From Elusimicrobia bacterium GWA2_69_24 (GTDB lineage Bacteria > Elusimicrobiota > Elusimicrobia > UBA1565), in NCBI GenBank assembly GCA_001799695.1, contig MGTY01000042.1, positions 25,323 through 65,638 on the forward strand: a DNA stretch of 40,316 nucleotides, in the 5' to 3' direction. Made by a program: the position numbers and the translations under genes. The notes below the pieces were generated by a model. It ran no database searches. It worked only from the letters and a program-made list of their open reading frames with translations, and was not told the origin of the DNA. This document shows positions 1 to 6,651 of the stretch, in pieces (position 1 is the first letter of the stretch; the number at the start of each line of letters is the position of its first letter).

Positions 1-53
1 GTCCGGACGACCCGGGGTCAGGTCCGCCGATAGGAACGCCTTCCTTTCGTGGA
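1..53. other. Non-coding tail downstream of ddl
   Basis: This short stretch follows the ddl stop codon on the minus strand. I see no start codon with a convincing reading frame. A small palindrome, GACCCGGGGTC at 9-19, is present but lacks a following T-run, so I do not call a terminator. The next gene downstream would begin outside the window. Confidence 0.5.
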
Positions 54-1133
54 TTAGTCGCGGGTTATGCGCAGGCGCGCGCGCTCTTTATGGCGCGCTA
101 CAGCCAGGCTGATGAGGCGGTCGATGAGCTTGGGGAAGGGGACCCCCGCCGCGGCCCAGAGCTTGGGGTACATGCTGATGGCCGTAAATCCCGGGAGCGT
201 GTTCACCTCGTTGAACCAGAGGCGGCCGTCCCGCTGGTCCATCAGGAAGTCCACCCGCGCCATGCCGTGGCCGCCCAGCGTCTGGAAGGCCTGGACCGCC
301 AGTTCCTGCACTTTGCGGATGGTCTTGGCCGGCAGTTCCGCCGGGACGATGAGCTTGGCGCCGTCCGGGTCGATGTACTTGGCCTCGTAGGAGTAGAATT
401 CGGCGTTGGGGCGGATCTCCCCCACCACGGAACCCTGGGCGTCGGCGGTCCCGCCCAGCACCGCGCATTCGATCTCGCGCGCCGGCACTCCCTGCTCCAC
501 CAGGACCATCGTGTCGAAGCGGAAGGCGCGGCGTACCGCCGCGGCGAGAGCGCCGGGACGGTCCACCTTGTAGACGCCCACGGAGGAGCCCATGCGGGAG
601 GGCTTCACGAACACCGGGAAGCGCAGGCGCCAGGCCGCGGCCAGGCTGTCCTTGGGCGAGCGCAGCACCGCGTAGGGCAGGACCGGCAGGCCGGCGTGCA
701 GCGCGAGCCGCTTGGACACTTCCTTGTCCATCCCGACCGCGGAACCCAGCACGTCGCAGCCTACGTAAGGGAGCCCGTAGGATTCCAGGAGCCCCTGCAG
801 GGTCCCGTCCTCGCCCAGGGGACCGTGGATGATGGGGAACACGGCGTCCACCCGGATGCGGCGCTCGGCCCGTCCGCGGACCACCAGCTTCGTGGGAGCG
901 CCGGGGTCGAGATAGGCGGGCGTGCGCGCGAAAGGGAAGCGGAACGGCTTGGGATGGCGGGCGAACGCCTTCGGGGCGCTCTGGTAGCGCCAGCGGCCCA
1001 GGGGATCGATCCGGACGAGGACCGGACGCCAGGCCGGGCCGAGGTTGCGCAGGATGGCGGCCGCGGACACGCAGGAGACGTCGCGCTCCGCGGAGCGGCC
1101 GCCGAACAGGACCAACAGGTTCTTGCGGACCAT
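54..1133 (-). CDS. ddl: D-alanine--D-alanine ligase
   Basis: The 359-residue product is an ATP-grasp ligase that joins two D-alanines for peptidoglycan precursors in the cytoplasm. Visible family signatures are GGRSAERDVS (11-20), HGPLGEDGT (103-111), the ATP-binding lysine of VKPSRMGSSVGV (about 176-187), EFYSYEAKY (245-253, omega loop), MARVDF (291-296) with the metal-binding Asp, and NEVNTLPGFT (308-317). Length matches the longer DdlA-like forms. The ATG shares its A with the stop of the upstream lipoprotein gene (TGATG), so translation is probably coupled. Ddl is often found in the cell-division/cell-wall cluster; here it ends a motor-related operon, which may only mean that such a cluster begins beyond the window. 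Identification is secure; D-lactate or D-serine specificity is unlikely but not excluded. Confidence 0.96.
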   Translation of the reverse strand: MVRKNLLVLFGGRSAERDVSCVSAAAILRNLGPAWRPVLVRIDPLGRWRYQSAPKAFARHPKPFRFPFARTPAYLDPGAPTKLVVRGRAERRIRVDAVFPIIHGPLGEDGTLQGLLESYGLPYVGCDVLGSAVGMDKEVSKRLALHAGLPVLPYAVLRSPKDSLAAAWRLRFPVFVKPSRMGSSVGVYKVDRPGALAAAVRRAFRFDTMVLVEQGVPAREIECAVLGGTADAQGSVVGEIRPNAEFYSYEAKYIDPDGAKLIVPAELPAKTIRKVQELAVQAFQTLGGHGMARVDFLMDQRDGRLWFNEVNTLPGFTAISMYPKLWAAAGVPFPKLIDRLISLAVARHKERARLRITRD

Positions 1134-1606
1134 CAGAACACCCCTCGGGCCTGATACCAGGGACTGCCGTCCATGCGCTTATGGACGCAGTCCACGAACA
1201 CGATCACCTGGCGGTCGTTGAAGACGTAGCCCCAGCCGCCTGTGTCCTTGATGAGGGCGCCGTTGATCTGGCCGTCGGAGATGATGCCCGCGGGATAGTA
1301 GGAGATCACGTTCTTGTCGGTGTGTTCCCGCGCCAGGCCGAGCTCGGCCTCCGGGATCTCCGCGATGTAGTCGGGGACCAGCACGTTCAGCTTGGGCGGG
1401 ATGTTCCCCTTGGCCTGGATGTAGTCGTTGATGCTCCGCTCCAGCGCCGCCAGCCGGGAAAGGGTGTGGCTTTCGGAGGCTCGGCGCACCGATTGCGCCA
1501 CCTCTTCGGAGATGTCCTTCCCCCCGGAATCGCTCCGCAGGCCCTCCATGCAGCCGGCCAGCAACGCGGCCGCGACCAACAACATCCCTTGCCTGAAAAC
1601 GGTCAT
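1133..1606 (-). CDS. Lipoprotein with GspG/pseudopilin-like globular domain
   Basis: The 157-residue product begins with a lipoprotein signal: basic start, hydrophobic stretch and lipobox LLAGC with Cys19. The mature part contains a helix (about 48-65, RLAALERSINDYIQAKG), then a P-x-x-L-x-x-L-V-P segment and a DTGGWGYVF motif (about 122-130). These resemble the C-terminal half of type II secretion major pseudopilins of the GspG type. It lacks the prepilin-peptidase G/F-T-L-I-E type N-terminus, so it is not itself a pilin; membrane anchoring is by lipid instead. It has a good ribosome site (GGAGG, four bases before the ATG). It lies 12 bases after the preceding lipoprotein gene and overlaps ddl by one base. 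Function unknown; a periplasmic accessory of the motor or of secretion is inference. Confidence 0.8.
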   Translation of the reverse strand: MTVFRQGMLLVAAALLAGCMEGLRSDSGGKDISEEVAQSVRRASESHTLSRLAALERSINDYIQAKGNIPPKLNVLVPDYIAEIPEAELGLAREHTDKNVISYYPAGIISDGQINGALIKDTGGWGYVFNDRQVIVFVDCVHKRMDGSPWYQARGVF

Positions 1607-1618
1607 AGATCCTCCACG

Positions 1619-2329
1619 CTACTCCCCGAAGCCGAACCCCTTGAACAGATCGTCCTCCCCGGGCTTCGCTCCCGCCGGCCTCTCCGAAGCGGGGGCGGCG
1701 GTCCCGGGCAGCGCCCGGCCGGGAGCTCCGCCTTTGTCCGAAACGGACTTCACGATGATCTTGCGGACGCCCTCCGCGAAGACGAGGGTGGCGTCCCGCA
1801 TGTCGAAATACATCCAGAACGGAGACTCCTCCATCTGGGGCTGGTAGGCCTTGCCCAGGTTCTGGAGTTCCTGCTCCCACCCCGGATTGTAGGACAGCTT
1901 GCCGCGGATGTCCACCTTGCCCTTGAGGATAGGCAGGCTGAAGCGGATGCGGTAGACGCCGTTGGAATCGCTCACGCCCGCGTCGAAGGAGCTGGTCTGG
2001 AAGGCCGCCTCGGCCTTGCTGACGAACTTCTGCTCGCCCTGGGCGATGGCCCGCACCACCACCCCCTGGATGGGGTTGTCGTCGTAGTCGGTGACGATCC
2101 CCTGGATATAGCCCTCCAAAAACAGGGACTTCCTTGGCATGGAGAAGAACAGGAACTCCTTGGAGCCCGTCAGGCGGTCCGTGATGGCCGTCTGGACCAC
2201 CCGGCCCTCGGCGAAATCCACCAGAACCACGGCCTTCTTGGCCTCCCGGAGCGTGGCTCCGGAGCAGCCCGCGGCGAAAGCGGCCAGCGCGGCCAGAGCT
2301 AGCGGACGAGTCCATGCCAGCGGTCTCAT
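1619..2329 (-). CDS. Lipoprotein with carboxypeptidase-regulatory-like domain
   Basis: The 236-residue product starts at the ATG at 2329 because a clean lipoprotein signal begins there: MRPLAWTRPLAL, hydrophobic core, FAAGC with Cys22. The frame extends upstream to 2491, but that stretch is low-complexity Arg/Gly/Pro and lies inside motB, so I exclude it. After the anchor, a region around 70-160 (GIVTDYDDNPIQGVVV, then DSNGVYRIRF) has the look of a CarboxypepD_reg-like beta sandwich, a binding or structural fold rather than an enzyme. The C-terminal 40 residues are Pro/Ala/Gly-rich. Its ATG overlaps the motB stop (ATGA), so it is translationally coupled to motB. It may bind peptidoglycan-side or outer-membrane partners of the motor; that is inference. 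Confidence 0.8.
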   Translation of the reverse strand: MRPLAWTRPLALAALAAFAAGCSGATLREAKKAVVLVDFAEGRVVQTAITDRLTGSKEFLFFSMPRKSLFLEGYIQGIVTDYDDNPIQGVVVRAIAQGEQKFVSKAEAAFQTSSFDAGVSDSNGVYRIRFSLPILKGKVDIRGKLSYNPGWEQELQNLGKAYQPQMEESPFWMYFDMRDATLVFAEGVRKIIVKSVSDKGGAPGRALPGTAAPASERPAGAKPGEDDLFKGFGFGE

Positions 2330-3126
2330 TCTCCCACCCCCCCGGTGCGGGGTTCCATCCCCGCGCCGGCTGCGGTCTCGCCCTCGGCGGGAGGCCGCTT
2401 CTCGGCGACGGCCGCGGGCGGCGCGCCGGGCAGGGCCGCCGCCCCGGGGACCGCGGCACCGGACCCGCCGCGGGTCTTCCGCTCCGAGCATTTATCCTTC
2501 CCCATGGTGGTGCTCTTCACGAAGAAGACCACCCTCCGGTTGCGCTGACGGTTGGCCTCGCTGTCGTTGGGGGCCAGGGGACGCTGGTCCCCATAGCCGA
2601 CGGCTCCCATGCAGCCCGCCGGGAACCCCCGGTCGCGGATCATGTATTCCACCACCGTCGTCGCGCGCGCGGCCGAGAGCTCCCAGTTGGACCAGAAATA
2701 GTCGTTGTGGATGGGGATGTCGTCGGTGTGCCCTTCGACGAAGACCTCGTGGTTCTGGTCGGCCAGCTTGCGCAGGATGGGCGCGAGCTTGTCCAGGGTC
2801 TCCTTCATGCTCGGGGTGAGCTCGGAGAAGCCGCTGCGGAACTGGGACATCTGCCCCTGCTCCTCCAGGGAGACCTTCAGCCCTTCCTTATCGATCTTGA
2901 CCTCGCCCGCCATGTTCTCCTTCTCCATCATCTTCTCGATCTCTGCGCGGGCGTTCTGCACGTTCTTGTTGAGGGCGGCGGACAGGGCGTAGAGGATGAC
3001 GAAGAAGCAGACCAGCTCGGTCATGAGGTCGGCGTAGTTGACCAGCCAGGGCGGGGCGGGATGCCCGATCTGGCAGACCTTGGGATCGGTCTCGTCGATG
3101 AACCCCTTGGGGGCGCGCAGGGGCAT
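2326..3126 (-). CDS. motB: MotB-like stator protein (OmpA-family)
   Basis: The 266-residue product has the MotB plan: a short cytoplasmic N-terminus, one membrane helix (about 27-50) opening with PPWLVNYADLMTEL, a periplasmic linker/plug (52-95) and an OmpA-type peptidoglycan-binding domain. Asp33 in YADLMT aligns with the essential ion-carrying aspartate of MotB. The OmpA signature is clear: EGHTDDIPI (131-139), NWELSAARATTVVEYM (147-162) and NDSEANRQRNRRV (187-199). A Pro/Ala/Gly-rich tail of about 55 residues (212-266) is longer than usual. The gene follows motA by six bases. The protein should form the MotA5MotB2 stator anchored to peptidoglycan. Whether it conducts protons or sodium cannot be told from the sequence. 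Confidence 0.93.
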   Translation of the reverse strand: MPLRAPKGFIDETDPKVCQIGHPAPPWLVNYADLMTELVCFFVILYALSAALNKNVQNARAEIEKMMEKENMAGEVKIDKEGLKVSLEEQGQMSQFRSGFSELTPSMKETLDKLAPILRKLADQNHEVFVEGHTDDIPIHNDYFWSNWELSAARATTVVEYMIRDRGFPAGCMGAVGYGDQRPLAPNDSEANRQRNRRVVFFVKSTTMGKDKCSERKTRGGSGAAVPGAAALPGAPPAAVAEKRPPAEGETAAGAGMEPRTGGVGE

Positions 3127-3132
3127 GGGGCG

Positions 3133-3930
3133 CTATTTCCCCGCGGGGGCCTCTTCCCCGGCCTTCACGAGCATGCGCTGGGAGGGCTCAAGGTAGGCTT
3201 TGAGGTTGGCTTCCACCACGCTGGGGGCGGCCCCGCTCTGCAGGAGCAGGACCCCGCGGATGGCGATCTCCTTGACCAGGAGCTCCTCCTCGGAGCGGCG
3301 GCGCAGCTTGCCGCCCATGGGCAGGAAGATGAGGTAGCCCGCGCCCAGCCCGTAGAAGGCGGCCGCGAGGGCGAGGGCCATCCGGCGCGGGACCGCGGCC
3401 ACGTCCTCGATGGAGTTGAGCATCAGGATCATGCCCAGCACGGTGCCGATGATGCCGAAGGCCGGGGCGTAGGTCCCCATGGCGTTGAAGATCTCCTGCC
3501 CGATCTTGTGGCGCTCGCGGATGAAGCCGATCTCCGTCTCCAGCATGTTGCGGATGAACTCCTGGTCCGCGCCGTCGATCACGAGCTGGATGCCTCGCTT
3601 CAGGAAATCGTCCTGGAGCTTATCCACGTCCTCCTGCAGGGCGAGGAAGCCGTCGCGCTTGGCCTTCTGGCAAAGGGAGACGAAGGTGCCCACGATGTAG
3701 GTGTTGTCCGCGGCGCTGGTCAGCAGGGTCTTGCGCAGGATCTTCCCGAGTCCGACGACCTGCTTCAGGGGGTAGTTGACCAGGGTCGCGCAGAAGGTCC
3801 CGCCCATGACCAGAAGGAGGGCCTCCATGTTCGCGAACGGCACAAAGCCGGCGACGCCCTCGGCATGGAGGATGGCGGCCACCGAGAGGCCGATGAAGAC
3901 GAGAATCCCCATTACTGTAGCTATATCCAT
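3133..3930 (-). CDS. motA: MotA-like stator channel protein
   Basis: The 265-residue product is an inner-membrane ion-channel subunit of the MotA/ExbB/TolQ superfamily, of MotA type. Four membrane segments are visible: about 5-23, 33-52, 152-175 and 185-206. A large cytoplasmic loop lies between the second and third, with KRDGFLAL (91-98), the region that touches FliG. The third segment has YAPAFGIIGTVLGMI (154-168), containing the conserved proline. A charged cytoplasmic tail (KLRRRSEEE) follows. The ATG has AAAGGAG 11 bases upstream. The gene is followed closely by motB and preceded by flbD, with a palindromic spacer between. The order flbD-motA-motB is the one known from many flagellar operons. 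Confidence 0.95.
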   Translation of the reverse strand: MDIATVMGILVFIGLSVAAILHAEGVAGFVPFANMEALLLVMGGTFCATLVNYPLKQVVGLGKILRKTLLTSAADNTYIVGTFVSLCQKAKRDGFLALQEDVDKLQDDFLKRGIQLVIDGADQEFIRNMLETEIGFIRERHKIGQEIFNAMGTYAPAFGIIGTVLGMILMLNSIEDVAAVPRRMALALAAAFYGLGAGYLIFLPMGGKLRRRSEEELLVKEIAIRGVLLLQSGAAPSVVEANLKAYLEPSQRMLVKAGEEAPAGK

Positions 3931-3983
3931 TTGTCCAACTGCTCCTTTAACTGCAATGCCGTGCGCTTAAGCCGTGATCCGTA

Positions 3984-4079
3984 CTTCCTCCCCCCTTGCG
4001 GGGGAGGACTGAGGTGGGGGGTCTCGACGAAAAGTTCCCTTCCCCCCATCCCAGCCTTCCCCCGCAAGGGGGGAAGGAG
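3984..4079. repeat. REP-like nested palindrome between flbD and motA
   Basis: Left arm 3984-4008 (TTCCTCCCCCCTTGCGGGGG core) and right arm 4055-4079 are near-perfect reverse complements, and each arm is itself a hairpin (CCTCCCCC/CGGGGGAGG around CTTG). Between them, 4014-4021 (TGGGGGGT) and 4041-4048 (CCCCCCAT) can also pair, so the whole element could fold into a long cruciform. A frame crossing it on the minus strand (3921-4106) reads Pro/Gly-rich low complexity and is not a gene. The element resembles intergenic REP elements found in many bacterial genomes and may protect or attenuate the mRNA between flbD and motA. No T-run follows, so I do not call it a classical terminator. Confidence 0.75.
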
Positions 4080-4092
4080 ACCTAAGTAGTGA

Positions 4093-4320
4093 CTACTTCC
4101 TTTCAAATCCCTGAATAGGGTTCACGGTCTTGCGTTCCGAATTGACGCGTCGGCGGTACTCTATAACCTTTGCGACGATGTCGTCCACCGGCTCCTTGAC
4201 GTTGTAGCGGTTGTTGGTGGCCAGGCACACGAGCGTGGTGTTCGCCGCGGCCTCGAGGGTCTCGATGAGCTCCGCGTTGAGGGTGAACTTCCCGCCGTTG
4301 AGCCGGGTCAACTCGATCAT
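4093..4320 (-). CDS. flbD: FlbD-family protein
   Basis: The 75-residue product matches the short FlbD family associated with flagellar operons: MIELTRLNGGKFTLNAELIE at the start, then a Thr-Thr/Asn turn and a basic helix (VKEPVDDIVAKVIEYRRRV). I chose the ATG at 4320 because the family begins with this M-I-x-L-T-R-L-N-G motif; a GTG at 4341 would add seven residues that match nothing. The gene begins four bases after the stop of the coiled-coil gene. FlbD is small, probably cytoplasmic, and of unclear biochemical role. Its presence before motA and motB is the same arrangement as in spirochaete and clostridial flagellar operons, so this cluster probably descends from a flagellar one. Confidence 0.88.
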   Translation of the reverse strand: MIELTRLNGGKFTLNAELIETLEAAANTTLVCLATNNRYNVKEPVDDIVAKVIEYRRRVNSERKTVNPIQGFERK

Positions 4321-4324
4321 CGGT

Positions 4325-6562
4325 TCACTCGATTCTATCACTTCCCGGCGGGAACGGGGGAGGCAGCGGGGGCCGCGGCCGGGAGCCGAAGAGCGCCCGG
4401 AGGCGGTCGAACAGCGAGCGGCCGCCCCGGCTCTCGAGCTCGGCCTCGAGGGCGCGGATGCGCTCCTCCGCGTCCCGGCGCACGAGGTCCAGCTTGCGCC
4501 GCCAGGTCTCCTTCTGCCGGGCGTGCTCGGCCTCGATCCGGGCCACGGTCTCCTGCAGCTCCACGCCCTCCGCCCTCATGGTCTCCCGCGTCTGGTCCGC
4601 CTCCGCCAGGCCGCGCTTGAAGCCCTCCATCTCACCGCGCAGGCCGTCGAGCTGCTCCTCGTAGGCGTGCTTGAGCCGCTCCAGGGAGGCCTTCTCGTCA
4701 CCCAGCTGGCGGCCGCGGCGCTCCTCGATATCGAGCTTGGTCTTGAACTCGGCCGCCAAGGAATCCAGCACGCGCAGGCGTTCGCGCTCCCCGGCCAGGG
4801 TCTTCTCGTACTCCAGCTTCTCGCGGGACGCCTGGCTGCGGGCGTCCTCGAGCCGGGCGAGCCGGCCCTTGGCCTCGTCGAGACCCGAACGGGCGCTCAG
4901 GAGCTCGGATTCCCGGGACAGGAGCTTGTCCTGCCACTGGGTCTCCTTGCGGGCCGCCTCGGCCCCCTTCCGCTCCAGCTCCGCGTCGGTCTTCCGGGCC
5001 CGCTCGGCCAGCTCGCGCTCCATCTCGGCGCGGATGGCCCGCTCGCGCTCGACCACTTCGGCTGAGAGCTCCTTGCGCAGCTGCTCCTGGAGCAGTCCCA
5101 CGCGCTTCTGGATCTCCTCCTGGGCCAGGAGCTTGAGCTTGGTCTTGTCCGCGTCGAACTTCTTGGCCGCGTTCTCCTCCGCCGCCTTCCGGATCTCGGT
5201 CTCGCGGTCCTGCCATTTGCGCTGGAGGACGAGGAACTCAGCCTTGTACCGCTCGTTGACCCGCTGGACCTCCTCCTTGAGCTTCTTGGACTCCTCGGCC
5301 TGCATGCGCAGGGAGGCCACCTGGCGCTCCAGGGCGCCGCCCACGGCGCGCATGCGCTGGAGCGCGGCCGTGGCGAGCTCACCCTGTACCTGGGACTTCT
5401 TGAGCTCGGTCTCGTGCTCCGACTTCTGGCGCTTGAGCTCGGTCTCATACTCCCCACGCACCCGCTGCGAGACCGTCAGCAGTTCGTTCTGCAGCCGCTC
5501 GTTGTCGGCCAAGAGGCGCTCCTCGCGCTCCTTGGAGGAGGTCCGCATGGCGGCGATGTCGTGCTCGAACTTGGCCTGATGCATCTGGAGCTGGTCGCGG
5601 GCCCGCTCCAGCTCCGACTTGAGCTGGTAGAACTCCCGCTCCCGGTCCGCGGCCCCGCGCACCTTGGCGTCCAGCTCGGCCCGCACGGCCTCGGTCTCCG
5701 CGAGACGCTGGTCCGTGAACTTCTTCTCATGCGTCAGCCGGTCGAACTCGCTCTGCAGGCCCTGCAGGCGCTCCGCGGCCGAGGAGAGCCGCCGCGCTTC
5801 CTCCTCCTTGGCGGAGATGATCCTCTGCCAGTGCGCCTTCTCCTCGAGCCACCGGCGCTCCATCTCCTGGATGCGCATGGTGAAGTGGGACTCGATCTCG
5901 CGGTCCTGGCCCTCCCGGCTCTGCATCTGCCCCTTGAGGGCGCCGACCCAGGTCTCGCGCTCCTGGGCCAGCCGGTTCTCCATCTCCTGGACCTTGGCCT
6001 CCAGCTTGAGGCGGGTCTCCTCGTATTCCGACTCGCGCCGCTGCTGCCGGAGCTTGTCCTGCATCTCCTTGATCGAATTCTCGACGCGCGCGGCGACGGT
6101 CTTCTCCTCCTGGGACTTGAGGCTGGACAATAGCACCTTCTCGCGCTCCTCGCGCAGCTTGCGCTCCAGCTCCGCGATCTTGCGGTCCGCGTCCGAGGAG
6201 GCGGCGGCCAAGGGGCCGCCGTCCTCGGAGGGCGGTCGTCCTCCTCTCCCGTAGAGGGCGGGGGCCGGAGGCGGCGCGGAGAACTCCGGCGGCGCGGGCG
6301 GGGGCCAAGGGGCCCCCGTCCTCGCAGGGCGGCCGGTTTCGGGCTGCGGCCAAGCGGCCGCGGGGGGAGGCGGCGGCTGGGACGCGCTGCGCAGCGGGGG
6401 CGGGGCCTTCAACGGCGGCGGCCAAGGGGCCGCCGTCCTCGGAGGGCGGCCGATCTCCTCTCCCGCAGAGGGCGGAGGACCGGCCTTCGCGCCCCGCGGC
6501 AGCGGGGGCGGAATCGGAGGCGGCCCTATCGGTCTATCCTTCTTAGACGGTTCGTCAGCCAT
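4325..6562 (-). CDS. Proline-rich long coiled-coil protein
   Basis: The 745-residue product has three parts. Residues 1-122 are Pro/Ala/Gly-rich with poly-proline runs and two copies of R-x-x-R-T-x-A-P-W-P-P-P. Residues about 125-712 are an almost unbroken Glu/Arg/Lys/Leu heptad coiled coil, enough for a rod of roughly 80 nm if continuous. The tail (713-745) has a short amphipathic helix, SLFDRLRALFGS, then another proline stretch. I chose the ATG at 6562 because GGGAG lies five bases upstream; a GTG at 6574 would add four residues. No signal peptide or membrane segment is visible, so it is probably cytoplasmic. It lies between the FliF-FliG fusion and flbD, so it may be a scaffold or linker for the rotor, comparable in kind only to the coiled-coil scaffolds of gliding systems. 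I recognise no named family. Confidence 0.85.
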   Translation of the reverse strand: MADEPSKKDRPIGPPPIPPPLPRGAKAGPPPSAGEEIGRPPRTAAPWPPPLKAPPPLRSASQPPPPPAAAWPQPETGRPARTGAPWPPPAPPEFSAPPPAPALYGRGGRPPSEDGGPLAAASSDADRKIAELERKLREEREKVLLSSLKSQEEKTVAARVENSIKEMQDKLRQQRRESEYEETRLKLEAKVQEMENRLAQERETWVGALKGQMQSREGQDREIESHFTMRIQEMERRWLEEKAHWQRIISAKEEEARRLSSAAERLQGLQSEFDRLTHEKKFTDQRLAETEAVRAELDAKVRGAADREREFYQLKSELERARDQLQMHQAKFEHDIAAMRTSSKEREERLLADNERLQNELLTVSQRVRGEYETELKRQKSEHETELKKSQVQGELATAALQRMRAVGGALERQVASLRMQAEESKKLKEEVQRVNERYKAEFLVLQRKWQDRETEIRKAAEENAAKKFDADKTKLKLLAQEEIQKRVGLLQEQLRKELSAEVVERERAIRAEMERELAERARKTDAELERKGAEAARKETQWQDKLLSRESELLSARSGLDEAKGRLARLEDARSQASREKLEYEKTLAGERERLRVLDSLAAEFKTKLDIEERRGRQLGDEKASLERLKHAYEEQLDGLRGEMEGFKRGLAEADQTRETMRAEGVELQETVARIEAEHARQKETWRRKLDLVRRDAEERIRALEAELESRGGRSLFDRLRALFGSRPRPPLPPPFPPGSDRIE
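6203..6475. repeat. Three copies of a palindromic DNA repeat inside the coiled-coil gene
   Basis: Copies of a 33-base unit lie at 6203-6235, 6300-6332 and 6417-6449. The first and third are identical and continue for a further 26 bases with only four mismatches (6203-6261 versus 6417-6475). Each unit opens with a perfect 7-base inverted repeat around AAGG (GGCGGCC/GGCCGCC). In the middle copy the third stem base and its partner have both changed (GGGGGCC/GGCCCCC), so pairing is kept. The first copy is offset from the others by one base relative to the reading frame. It is therefore translated as PPSEDGGPLAAA, while the other two give RTAAPWPPP and RTGAPWPPP. The extension holds a second small hairpin, CCTCT/AGAGG. 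Confidence 0.85.
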
Positions 6563-6651
6563 AGATGCTCCCACGGTTGTCGGTCGACCAGCAGCAGGCT
6601 GGACGCATCCGCTCGGCGTTCCGTTCTTTCAGATCACGGCCTGGAGGCGGA

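Noticed and set aside
2330..2491. N-terminal extension of the CarboxypepD-like lipoprotein
   Set aside because: It overlaps motB, is Arg/Gly/Pro low complexity and would bury the lipoprotein signal peptide.
3921..4106. A 61-residue minus-strand frame upstream of motA
   Set aside because: It is made of the palindromic repeat (Pro/Gly-rich text) and overlaps both flbD's end and motA's start.
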